DNA from: CBCXVS01 sp965178525
GTDB taxonomy: Bacteria; Tectomicrobia; Entotheonellia; Entotheonellales; Entotheonellaceae
Length of the DNA: 24,764 nt
NCBI GenBank assembly: GCA_965178525.1
Contig: CBCXVS010000089.1
Location: 1 to 24,764, forward strand
Direction of reading: 5' to 3'
Below are positions 8,446-15,729 of this stretch, one piece after another. Position 1 is the first letter of the stretch, and every line of letters begins with the position of its first letter. The notes beneath the pieces were generated by a model, which worked only from the letters and a program-made list of their open reading frames with translations, had not been told where the DNA came from and did no database searches. The position numbers were made by a program, and so were the translations under genes.

Positions 8446-9555
8446 GTGCGCATCGCGTATTTCATTTCACCGCACGGTTTCGGCCATGCCGCTCGGGCCG
8501 CCGCGATTATAGCGGCCATGCCGCGGCTTGATGCGGCCGTCCGATTCGAAATTTTCACGCGGGTACCCGACTGGTTTTTTCAGGATTCGCTTCCCGGTCC
8601 ATGTGGCTATCATGCGGTCGACACCGATATCGGCATGGTGCAACGTTCCGCTCTCCATGCCGATATCGACGCCACCCTGCTGCGTTTGGACGCCTTTTTA
8701 CCCTTTGAGCCTACCGGCATCACGGCTCTGGCCCAACAGATTCGTACACTCGGATGTACGCTGGTCATGTGCGATATCGCGCCTATGGGGATTGTCGTGT
8801 CCCAAGAAGCCGGTATCCCGTCCATCCTGGTGGAAAATTTTACCTGGGATTGGATCTATCAGGCATACGTCGATGCCCACAGCGCCATGCGGCCGCACGT
8901 CCGGTATCTACACGACACCTTTGCCGCAGCGGACTATCGTATCCAAACCGAACCGGTGTGCGCCTACCAACCTGCTGACCTCACCACCCCACCCGTCCAT
9001 CGTGAATCCACCGCTGCAGCCGCAGATATTCGCACGCATCTCGGCATTCCTATCGACGCGCAGGTCGTGATGCTTACAATGGGGGGCATTCCGGGACATT
9101 ATCCCTTTGTGCAGCAACTTGCCGAGCAAGATGGGATCTATTTTGTCATTCCGGGTGGGGCGCAGGAAATTCAACGGTACGAGAACGTCGTGTTGTTGCC
9201 GCATCATTCCGCATTTTTTCACCCGGATCTAGTCCATGCGGCTGACGCCGTGGTGGGGAAAGTGGGCTACAGCACGGTGGCGGAAGTCTATGCGGCGGGG
9301 ATTCCCTTTGGTTACGTTCCGAGAGAGGACTTTCGCGAGTCACCGCATTTGGTTGCGTACATTGCGCAGCACATGCAAGGTATGGCCATTGCTGCGGATG
9401 CGTTTGACCATGGTCACTGGCTCGCACGTCTTTCTGATCTCCTCTCCCTGCCACGCATACACCGGGATGGCCTGAACGGTGCCGATCAGGTGGCGCGTTT
9501 CGTGTCTCAGCTCGTGCATCGGGTGGATGCTGCAGCGGGGGTTACCCTCATTTAA
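8446..9555 (+). CDS. Glycosyltransferase-like protein (MurG/GT-B type fold)
   Basis: This 369-residue protein has a GT-B glycosyltransferase layout. The N-terminal half begins with ISPHGFGHAARAAAI (residues 8-22), the glycine/histidine loop typical of GT28-like and L-arabinokinase N-terminal domains. The C-terminal half has TMGGIPGHYP (211-220) and VVGKVGYSTVAEVYAAGIP (269-286), the nucleotide-sugar side of the fold. The arabinokinase kinase domain is absent. It starts with GTG 15 bp after the oxidoreductase stop, so it is probably co-transcribed and translationally coupled; no clear ribosome site is seen. The donor and acceptor are unknown, and the link between the two genes is not explained by a known pathway. 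Confidence 0.7.
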   Translation: MRIAYFISPHGFGHAARAAAIIAAMPRLDAAVRFEIFTRVPDWFFQDSLPGPCGYHAVDTDIGMVQRSALHADIDATLLRLDAFLPFEPTGITALAQQIRTLGCTLVMCDIAPMGIVVSQEAGIPSILVENFTWDWIYQAYVDAHSAMRPHVRYLHDTFAAADYRIQTEPVCAYQPADLTTPPVHRESTAAAADIRTHLGIPIDAQVVMLTMGGIPGHYPFVQQLAEQDGIYFVIPGGAQEIQRYENVVLLPHHSAFFHPDLVHAADAVVGKVGYSTVAEVYAAGIPFGYVPREDFRESPHLVAYIAQHMQGMAIAADAFDHGHWLARLSDLLSLPRIHRDGLNGADQVARFVSQLVHRVDAAAGVTLI

Positions 9556-9603
9556 CCATGCACTCTGCTCCTGTTTTTAGTAGCGGATTTCGCCGTGGGT
9601 ATG

Positions 9604-9612
9604 TGATATGAT
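9604..9612 (+). promoter_or_regulatory. Possible extended -10 promoter for the hendecad protein
   Basis: TGATATGAT fits an extended -10 (TGn plus TATGAT). No convincing -35 is seen at the right distance. It lies about 95 bp before the GTG start at 9707. Confidence 0.3.
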
Positions 9613-9706
9613 TGGGCCTGGAAGCTAGGTTCGGTTTGAGGAGCGTAGCCAGTAAAGTATAAAAGTCAAAACTCAAGACTTGATCCTCTAGTCGGGAGGT
9701 TGTCAA

Positions 9707-10180
9707 GTGGCCACGATGATCGCAGAAGTGTGTGATGCGCTGATCGAATGTGGAGCCAGCACGGACAAGGCGCGTCAGGCAGCTACAGCCGTGGCGAAAT
9801 ATGACGAACGGTTTATCCAGTTCGAGCTGACTCTGACCCAAATTCAAGGTCAACTCGGACGGATGGAGGAGCGCTTGAGTTACACGCCGACGAAAGCAGA
9901 ATTCACAGAATTCACGAATGAAAGGCGACGGGAATTTGCGGAATTCATGAGCGGAAGTCAGCAGGAATTTGCGGAATTCACGAATGAAAGGCAACGGGAA
10001 TTTGCGGAATTCATGAGCGGAATGCGGCAGGAATTCGTAGAATTCAAGAGCGAAATGCGGCAGGAATTCTCAGCTCTCGAAGTACGCTTGACGCGATGGA
10101 TTCTCGCGATGGCGGCGTTTGGTGGACTCGTCGGAAGTGTGCTCACCATCGCCGCAAAGCTGCTGAAGATTATTCCATAA
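9707..10180 (+). CDS. Hendecad-repeat coiled-coil protein with C-terminal membrane anchor
   Basis: This 157-residue protein resembles DUF1640/CCDC90-type small coiled-coil membrane proteins in layout. An N-terminal helical region (1-60) is followed by five 11-residue repeats (65-119) of the type EFAEFxxxxxx, such as EFAEFTNERQR and EFAEFMSGMRQ, a partial sixth, and one hydrophobic helix (about 129-151) that should anchor it in the membrane with a short tail. Eleven-residue spacing gives a hendecad, a near-straight or slightly right-handed coiled coil, not a classic heptad. The GTG start has GGGAGGT 7 nt upstream. It stands alone, convergent with thrS. Its function is unknown; oligomerisation and recombination-driven length change are likely. 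Confidence 0.75.
   Translation: MATMIAEVCDALIECGASTDKARQAATAVAKYDERFIQFELTLTQIQGQLGRMEERLSYTPTKAEFTEFTNERRREFAEFMSGSQQEFAEFTNERQREFAEFMSGMRQEFVEFKSEMRQEFSALEVRLTRWILAMAAFGGLVGSVLTIAAKLLKIIP
9899..10063 (+). repeat. Five tandem 33-bp coding repeats
   Basis: Five consecutive 33-nt units, each beginning with GAATTC or GAATTT at codon 65 of the hendecad protein, encode the 11-residue repeats. Units alternate in type: NERRR/NERQR-like and SGSQQ/SGMRQ-like, so the true duplication unit may be 66 bp. Several GAATTC sites recur at regular spacing. Confidence 0.88.
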
Positions 10181-10206
10181 GGGTGGTATCGATGTCGGTT
10201 TGCCAA

Positions 10207-10231
10207 GTCGGGTGCATGCCCTGCACCCGAC
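10207..10231. terminator. Strong hairpin between convergent genes
   Basis: Arms GTCGGGTGCA (10207-10216) and TGCACCCGAC (10222-10231) pair perfectly around a TGCCC loop. It lies between the convergent hendecad-protein and thrS genes and may end transcription from both sides. Neither strand has a good U-tract right after the stem, so it may instead be a repeat element or a transcript-end stabiliser. Confidence 0.45.
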
Positions 10232-10244
10232 AAAAAGATTGGCA

Positions 10245-12071
10245 TCACAGCTCATGCGCCCGCGTCGCGATTTTGTCCTGCACCAAGGCGACAAACGCCT
10301 CAAGCGACAAGGTGTCCTGCGGCGCCCCATCACGTTTACGCAACGTCACGGTGCCTTCTTCCATCTCCCGATTGCCAACCACGGGCATGTAGGGCACTCT
10401 CATGAGTTGCGCCTCCCGGATCTTGCGGTTCATGCGCTCATTGCTCAGATCGGCCCCGGCACGAATCCCGAGTTGGCGTAGCCGTGCGGCGACGTCCGCC
10501 GCATAGGCGTGATGCGCCTCCGCAATCGGAATGACGCGCACCTGCTCCGGGGAGAGCCAGACCGGGAAACTGCCAGCGTAGTGCTCGATAAGAAACCCGA
10601 TGAGGCGCTCGTGTGTTCCAAGGGGGGCCCGATGGATGCACAATGGCGTTTCTTCACGTCCGTCGCGATTCACAAACGTCAAATTAAACCGTTCCGGCAC
10701 GGCAAAATCGACTTGGTTCGTCGCCAGGGAAAATTCCCGGCCGATGGCGCTCCAGCCTTGCACGTCGATCTTGGGCCCGTAGAAGGCCGCTTCATCCGCC
10801 ACTTCCTCAAACGGCACGCCACTGCGCTGCATCGCATGGCGCACCATGTCTTCGGTACGATGCCACAGACGCTCATTGTCGACATATTTCTTGCCCAAGC
10901 CACGCTTGTGATGCGTGCTCAGGCGCATGAAGTATTTGTCAATGTTAAAGAGACGGAAGTATTCCATGTACATGTCAACCACCGCGAGGAATTCCGCTTC
11001 GAACTGTTCCTCCGAACAGTAGATGTGGGCGTCGTTCATTTGCATCGACCGTACCCGCATCAAACCGTAAAGCTCACCGCTTTGCTCATAGCGATAGCAG
11101 GTGCCGTATTCCGCCAAGCGCAGCGGCAGATCCCGATAACTGCGGGGTTTACTGTCATAAATTTTATGATGGAAGGGACAGTTCATCGGCTTCACGTAGT
11201 AGGTTATCCCCTCCATTTCCATGGGCGGGAACATGCTCTCGGCGTAATAGGGCAGGTGCCCACTACGCAGAAAGAGCGCTTCCTTGCTCACGTGCGGCGT
11301 GCGCACGCGCTCGTAACCAGCCCGGAACTCCATGTCCTTGGCGAGCTTTTCAAGCTCCTCGATGAGCACCGTGCCACGCGGTTGCCACAGCGGCATGCCG
11401 GGTCCTACCTCATCATCGAAAGTAAACAGATCCAATTCACGGCCTAACCTCCGATGATCCCGCTTCTTGGCCTCTTCCAGCATGTGCAGATGATCTTGCA
11501 GATCCTTCTTGCGTAACCAGGCGGTGCCATAGATACGCTGGAGCATCGGATTGTGCTCATCGCCACGCCAATATGCCCCGGCCACGCTCATGAGCTTGAA
11601 GGCATCGGGCGGAATTTGGCCGGCGTGCTCCACATGCGGACCGCGGCAGAGATCCTCGAAGGCATCGTGCTGATACGCACTGACCACCGGCGGTTCGTCG
11701 CTTTCATTGCCGTACTCGTCGACGCCACCTTGCAAGATGCCATCGATGAGTTCCAGCTTGTAGGTCTGGTGTTTGAACGTGTCGCGAGCCTCGTCCGGCA
11801 CCAGCTCACGATAGACGAACGGGTGCCGCATCGCCATCAGCTCGCGCATGCGGATCTCGATCTGCTCCAGATCGTCCGGCGCGACCGTCCGCGACCGTCC
11901 ATCGTCGCCCATGCCGAGATCAAAATCATAGTAAAAACCGTGCTCAATCGGCGGGCCGATGCCCACTTGAGCTTCGGGATAGCGCTCCAAAACCGCCTGT
12001 GCCATGATATGGGCAATACTATGGCGGACCCGATACAGTCGATCCTGCTCTGATCTAGCTGCTTCTGCCAT
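10245..12071 (-). CDS. thrS: Threonyl-tRNA synthetase without TGS domain
   Basis: This 608-residue class II aminoacyl-tRNA synthetase charges tRNA-Thr. It opens directly with the editing-domain helix HSIAHIMAQ (HxxxH at 17-21), continues with the second editing motif DLCRGPH (140-146), then the catalytic core: MNCPFH with Zn ligand C298, NDAHIYC with H349, CIHRAPLGTHERLIGFLIEHYAG with H480, and the C-terminal anticodon-binding domain. The N-terminal TGS domain of about 60 residues found in E. coli ThrS is absent; TGS-less forms are known in several phyla. I chose ATG 12071 because the open frame upstream is repeat-derived low-complexity sequence with no family likeness. Ribosome-site support is weak (GGAG or GAGG upstream). 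Transcription converges on the hendecad-protein gene. Confidence 0.94.
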   Translation of the reverse strand: MAEAARSEQDRLYRVRHSIAHIMAQAVLERYPEAQVGIGPPIEHGFYYDFDLGMGDDGRSRTVAPDDLEQIEIRMRELMAMRHPFVYRELVPDEARDTFKHQTYKLELIDGILQGGVDEYGNESDEPPVVSAYQHDAFEDLCRGPHVEHAGQIPPDAFKLMSVAGAYWRGDEHNPMLQRIYGTAWLRKKDLQDHLHMLEEAKKRDHRRLGRELDLFTFDDEVGPGMPLWQPRGTVLIEELEKLAKDMEFRAGYERVRTPHVSKEALFLRSGHLPYYAESMFPPMEMEGITYYVKPMNCPFHHKIYDSKPRSYRDLPLRLAEYGTCYRYEQSGELYGLMRVRSMQMNDAHIYCSEEQFEAEFLAVVDMYMEYFRLFNIDKYFMRLSTHHKRGLGKKYVDNERLWHRTEDMVRHAMQRSGVPFEEVADEAAFYGPKIDVQGWSAIGREFSLATNQVDFAVPERFNLTFVNRDGREETPLCIHRAPLGTHERLIGFLIEHYAGSFPVWLSPEQVRVIPIAEAHHAYAADVAARLRQLGIRAGADLSNERMNRKIREAQLMRVPYMPVVGNREMEEGTVTLRKRDGAPQDTLSLEAFVALVQDKIATRAHEL

Positions 12072-12170
12072 CGCTCCGTGTCCTCGCGGCCGTGATGCGC
12101 CGGCCTGCAATGTCACTCCGTCATATTCTTTGTTTTTCCTCCCTCTTCGCCCTTCCCCTTCGTGTCCCTT

Positions 12171-12185
12171 CGCGTCCTTCGCGGA
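12171..12185. repeat. Short palindromic dispersed repeat, copy in thrS leader
   Basis: The 15 nt CGCGTCCTTCGCGGA are identical to 15565-15579, with looser likeness on both flanks. The core is a small GC stem around TCCTT. Sequences of this GCGAAGGACGCG style are frequent intergenic repeats in some large bacterial genomes. Confidence 0.55.
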
Positions 12186-12338
12186 TCCATGTTTCGTCTG
12201 ACCAAGGGGGGAACCCAGGAGGTCTAGCCTACTCACATCTAATGTACATCAACTCCCCTATCGAAATCCAGGCGACGGCCACCGCATGATGACGCGACAT
12301 CTGTCCCGTCCCCCTACGTGCTCAGCCGCCGTCAGGTG

Positions 12339-12347
12339 TGGTATCAT
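12339..12347 (+). promoter_or_regulatory. Possible extended -10 promoter
   Basis: TGGTATCAT fits TGn plus TATCAT and is 45 bp before the start codon at 12393. No clear -35 is present. Confidence 0.3.
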
Positions 12348-12392
12348 TGCAAGCAAAACCACCATGAGGCATGTGCTGCTGGAGAGAGGGCC

Positions 12393-12800
12393 ATGAGCGA
12401 AGCGACGACTGCGAGTTCCGTATCCCATGATGACGTGATCGAACGCATAGCCCAGCAGGCCATTGATACGGCCATTTTTACCGTCTACACCAATACCAGA
12501 CGCGCGCAGCAACGCGCGGTCAAAGGGCAGTATCCCCACATTGTGGGCATCGGCAAGACGAGCCAGCGGGTGGAACTCGTCGGCATCGTCGAAACGGCCG
12601 AGAGTCTGCACCATCTCGATGCCGCGGTGCGGCGTTGGCGCACGCTTGCCCCTTTGCAAGCCGCTATGTATCTCTATGTACCCAAAGGCTACTGTGCCGA
12701 TGCCCGTACCCTGTGTCTGCGCAAAACCATTCACATGTCGGATTTCCGGCATTACTGGTTGGACGAAGACAGCCTGCACCTGGAAAAATGCTTTGCCTAA
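12393..12800 (+). CDS. Conserved-looking protein of unknown function, possible nuclease-like fold
   Basis: This 135-residue soluble protein starts at an ATG with GGAGAGAGG just upstream. I do not recognise a named family. The core around residues 47-70 reads YPHIVGIG, a polar turn, then VELVGIVETAES, followed by a helix and AAMYLYVPKGYCADARTL. This beta-hairpin with an acidic residue, then V-x-E-T, then helix and strand is reminiscent of PD-(D/E)xK restriction-like folds in which ExE/ExT lies on the second strand, but the usual first Asp is replaced by His and no Lys is visible, so activity is doubtful. It has no signal peptide or membrane helix. It is followed immediately by repeat copy 2 and the convergent thiI. 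Confidence 0.65.
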   Translation: MSEATTASSVSHDDVIERIAQQAIDTAIFTVYTNTRRAQQRAVKGQYPHIVGIGKTSQRVELVGIVETAESLHHLDAAVRRWRTLAPLQAAMYLYVPKGYCADARTLCLRKTIHMSDFRHYWLDEDSLHLEKCFA

Positions 12801-12805
12801 GGCTG

Positions 12806-12877
12806 AAGTTCCTGGACAAAATGAGCGACATCGTTTTTCCAGAGGAAAAATATGAATTTCATTCTATTCGGGCACTT
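12806..12877 (+). repeat. Dispersed hairpin repeat, copy 2
   Basis: Positions 12806-12853 are identical to 4750-4797, and the tail ends in the same TCGGGCACTTA. The hairpin arms fall at 12809-12847. It fills almost the whole 75-bp gap between two convergent genes, and the TTA near its end (12876-12878) is the thiI stop codon on the minus strand. In this position it could serve as a bidirectional terminator. I see no target-site duplication at either copy. Confidence 0.85.
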
Positions 12878-14090
12878 ACCCCACGGATGACACGGCCGGT
12901 ACGGCATTCGGCACGTCCGGAAACCGCATGTCAACCCTCTGTATCCCGTCGAGCGCCATCTGTAGCAGAGTCGGCATATCGAGGCCGGCCTCAACCGCCT
13001 CAATACGGTCCGGCAGCGCCCTCGTGGCCGGATGACGGGGCACGAAGAGGGTACAGCAATCCTGATCCGGCAGGATCGATATATCATACGTGCCGATGGC
13101 CTGCGCTTCGTGCATGATTTCCGCTTTATCCATGCCAATGAGCGGACGCAGCACGGGCAGGGTGGCGGCGGCCTCGATGACACGCAGGTTGTGGAGCGTT
13201 TGCGACGCCACCTGACCGAGGGACTCTCCCGTCACCAAAGCCTGAGCGGCTCGTTGCCGCGCCAATGCCTCGGCAATACGCAGCATGTAACGGCGGTACA
13301 ATAGCACCCGATACGGCGATGGCGAGGCGCTTACGATGTGTTGCTGAATGTCGCCAAAAGGCACCAGGAACAGGTGGGCCGTGTACTCGTACTGCGTGAG
13401 GACACGGGCAAGCTGGCGCGCTTTGTCTTGGGAGCTGCGATCCAGAAAGGGATAGCTGTGAAAGTGGGCGAAATCGACGACGCACCCACGTTTCATCATG
13501 CGGTAAGCTGCCACAGGCGAATCGAGGCCACCTGACAACAGCCCGATCAGCTTGCCGCTGATGCCGAGGGGCAACCCCCCTGCGCCGAGCTGTTTTTCGG
13601 TATAGATGAGCGTGTGCCGCGGAATGAGTTCGATGTGGACCGTGAGTTCAGGATGCTGCAAGTTGACCCGGGTATCATGTGTGGCGAGAACATGGGTACC
13701 AATTTCCCGATTCAAGGTTTGTGAGCCAAAGGGGAGTTCCTTAAAGGCGCGGCGGGCCGACACCCGAAAGCTGGCAAAGCGCTGGCCGTGCAGCGCCCGG
13801 CTGACCACGCCTTTGATCGTGTCCAAATCATGGGGCGCTTGCCAGCAGCGGGAAAAATTGGCCACGCCAAAAATGCGCCGTAAGCGCTCGGCCACGCGTT
13901 CCCAGGCCACTTCCGGCGGCGCCGTCACGAGCAAACGCCCCGACAGGGTTTGCACCTCGCAGCTGCCTAAATCGCTCAAGGCGCGGCAGACATTGCGCGT
14001 CAGTTGCCGTATGAACATGGGGCGATTTTTCCCCTTCAAACTGAGTTCGCCGTAGTGCACAACACCGTATTGTGGCTGCTCGATGGCCAT
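12876..14090 (-). CDS. thiI: tRNA 4-thiouridine sulfurtransferase, short form
   Basis: ThiI adenylates U8 of tRNA for thiolation and, in some bacteria, supplies sulfur for the thiamine thiazole. From the chosen ATG it is 404 residues: an N-terminal ferredoxin-like and THUMP region (about 1-160, beginning YGVVHYGELSLKGKNR), then the PP-loop ATP pyrophosphatase domain with LSGGLDSP at 185-192 and VTGESLGQVASQT further on, and DCCTLFVPRHP (CC at 345-346) near the end. There is no rhodanese domain, so sulfur transfer must use these or other cysteines. ATG 14090 is preferred over the frame's earlier starts because family proteins begin near here and the promoter at 14154-14182 places the transcript start near 14147. 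The last codon overlaps repeat copy 2. Confidence 0.92.
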   Translation of the reverse strand: MAIEQPQYGVVHYGELSLKGKNRPMFIRQLTRNVCRALSDLGSCEVQTLSGRLLVTAPPEVAWERVAERLRRIFGVANFSRCWQAPHDLDTIKGVVSRALHGQRFASFRVSARRAFKELPFGSQTLNREIGTHVLATHDTRVNLQHPELTVHIELIPRHTLIYTEKQLGAGGLPLGISGKLIGLLSGGLDSPVAAYRMMKRGCVVDFAHFHSYPFLDRSSQDKARQLARVLTQYEYTAHLFLVPFGDIQQHIVSASPSPYRVLLYRRYMLRIAEALARQRAAQALVTGESLGQVASQTLHNLRVIEAAATLPVLRPLIGMDKAEIMHEAQAIGTYDISILPDQDCCTLFVPRHPATRALPDRIEAVEAGLDMPTLLQMALDGIQRVDMRFPDVPNAVPAVSSVG

Positions 14091-14153
14091 GCGTCTTGTT
14101 CTCACTTCTACACGATATGCGGGAACATGTGGCAGGTTGGCTGTCATGCACGT

Positions 14154-14182
14154 ATCGTACGGCATCCCCGGTAAGCTGTCAA
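14154..14182 (-). promoter_or_regulatory. Sigma70-type promoter for thiI
   Basis: On the minus strand a perfect TTGACA (14177-14182) and TACGAT (14154-14159) are 17 bp apart. The predicted transcript start near 14147 excludes the longest open-frame start at 14165 and leaves a leader of about 57 nt to ATG 14090. Confidence 0.65.
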
Positions 14183-14222
14183 TTCGCTGGGAACCGTGTC
14201 GTTGGAGGGACGCGGCCGTCTC

Positions 14223-14250
14223 TTGACTCTGTGCCAGAATGGCCTATGAT
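14223..14250 (+). promoter_or_regulatory. Sigma70-type promoter for moeA
   Basis: TTGACT (14223-14228) and TATGAT (14245-14250) are 16 bp apart, 42 bp before the moeA start. It is arranged back to back with the thiI promoter. Confidence 0.65.
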
Positions 14251-14291
14251 GACTCGCACCATCGCTATGTCCAACGAAAGAAGAGATTGCT

Positions 14292-15503
14292 ATGAAACAG
14301 GCCGTCCGCGTTGATGAGGCGCAAGACATTATTTTGCACGGCGTGCAGCCTTGCGGCGTCGAAAAGCTGGGGCTCCTCAACGCCTTGCATCGCGTCATGG
14401 CCGAGGATGTCATGGCGCCGCGCCATATCCCACCGCATGATAACTCGGCCATGGACGGCTATGCGGTGCAGCACCGGGATATTGCCGCGGCGACGCCGGC
14501 GCGGCCGGCATGCCTCAAGGTTGTGGAAATCCTTCCCGCCGGCGACATGCCTCAACACCACGTGCAACCGGGCACGGCGATCAAGATCATGACCGGCGCC
14601 CCGCTCCCGCCGGGTGCGGACACCGTGGTACAGGTCGAGCACACCAATGGCAGTGATACCGCGGTGGATATCTATCGAGCGCCGCGCGCCGGGAGCAACC
14701 TACGGCGCCGGGGAGAAGATATTACAGTCGGCGATTGTATTGTGGCGCAGCATACGCACCTGCGCCCCGCCGAACTGGGCGTGCTGGCCTCTATTGGCAA
14801 AGCCCAGGTCATGGTCTATCAGCAGCCCCGCGTGGCGATTCTGGCGACAGGCGATGAAATCGCCGACCTGGGCGACCCCGACACGCATGACAAGATCATC
14901 AATAGCAATTCATACACCCTGGCCGGTCAGGTAATCGAGGCCGGTGGCGCGCCAGTGCTGTTGGGCGTGGCCCGCGATACCCGCGAGGCGATCTCACAGC
15001 GTATGGCCAGTGGCTTGCAAGCGGATGTCCTCATTACCTCTGGCGGGGTGTCGGCGGGTGATTTCGACTATGTGCGGGATTGCCTGGATGCGGCAGGATT
15101 CGTGGCGCACTTTCTGACCGTGGCCATGCGCCCTGGCAGCCCGATGACCTTCGGCATGGTCGGCGGCGTCCCAGTATTTTCCTTGCCTGGAAATCCGGTG
15201 GCGTCGATGGTGACGTTCGAGCTTTTCGTGCGCCCGGCTCTGCGCCACATGACGGGCCACACCACGCTTTTCCGCATGTACACGCAAGCGGTCTTGCAAG
15301 ATGAGGTGCAAAAACGCCAGGATGTTCGCACCTTTTTGCGCGGCATTGTGCAACAGCGAGACGGCCAAGTCACCGTCACCACAACCGGTCCGCAAGGCTC
15401 GGGCATTCTGCGCTCAATGAGCCTGGCCAATGGTCTGATCGATATTCCGGAAGACGTCACAAAGCTGCAGCCCGGCGATACGGTGCAGGTGTTGCCGCTG
15501 TAG
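14292..15503 (+). CDS. moeA: Molybdopterin molybdenumtransferase
   Basis: MoeA inserts molybdate into adenylated molybdopterin to complete molybdenum cofactor in the cytoplasm. The 403 residues are full length, with PPHDNSAMDGYA at 47-58, MTGAPLPPGADTVV at 100-113, the MoCF-binding block ATGDEI (185-190), TSGGVSAGDFDYV (249-261) and SLPGNPVASMVTFE (297-310), all characteristic. A purine-rich AAGAAGAG lies before the ATG. It has its own promoter and a likely terminator downstream, so it appears monocistronic. No other moa/mog genes or a molybdoenzyme lie nearby in the window. Confidence 0.95.
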   Translation: MKQAVRVDEAQDIILHGVQPCGVEKLGLLNALHRVMAEDVMAPRHIPPHDNSAMDGYAVQHRDIAAATPARPACLKVVEILPAGDMPQHHVQPGTAIKIMTGAPLPPGADTVVQVEHTNGSDTAVDIYRAPRAGSNLRRRGEDITVGDCIVAQHTHLRPAELGVLASIGKAQVMVYQQPRVAILATGDEIADLGDPDTHDKIINSNSYTLAGQVIEAGGAPVLLGVARDTREAISQRMASGLQADVLITSGGVSAGDFDYVRDCLDAAGFVAHFLTVAMRPGSPMTFGMVGGVPVFSLPGNPVASMVTFELFVRPALRHMTGHTTLFRMYTQAVLQDEVQKRQDVRTFLRGIVQQRDGQVTVTTTGPQGSGILRSMSLANGLIDIPEDVTKLQPGDTVQVLPL

Positions 15504-15562
15504 GATACAAAAAGATCTTGTGGCCAGCTTGGGGCTGCCTATTGTCTTCCTTTTTGCTTTGC

Positions 15563-15590
15563 TCCGCGTCCTTCGCGGACCCATTTTTTT
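15563..15590 (+). terminator. Intrinsic terminator after moeA (within dispersed repeat)
   Basis: The stem TCCGCG/CGCGGA (15563-15568, 15574-15579) with loop TCCTT is followed by ACCCA... and a seven-T run (15584-15590). Its core is the same 15-nt repeat found in the thrS leader, so a dispersed repeat may be serving as terminator here. Confidence 0.6.
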
Positions 15591-15729
15591 GTCCTTTATC
15601 GACATGTCAAAAAATCCCCAGCAAAATATCACAGAATTGTCAAACGATCCTTATGCTTTTGGCTGGTATCTCGTGTAGACTTTTCACGGCCCTGGAAGAT
15701 CATACGCTATCATTCGACAGGAAAAAACC

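Larger units (their letters stand above)
12072..12392. other. 321-bp region upstream of thrS
   Basis: There is no gene here. On the minus strand it holds the thrS leader with a purine-rich stretch and a copy of a short dispersed repeat (12171-12185). I see no convincing T-box, tRNA-like leader or strong thrS promoter. The plus-strand end contains an extended -10 candidate for the next gene (12339-12347). Confidence 0.5.

Noticed and set aside
10509..11447. 312-codon plus-strand frame opposite thrS
   Set aside because: Antisense shadow of thrS; no recognised domain and thrS is unambiguous.
11881..11900. Tandem 10-bp repeat inside thrS
   Set aside because: Two exact GCGACCGTCC units, but they code for a short loop in the protein and similar loops occur in the family; probably trivial.
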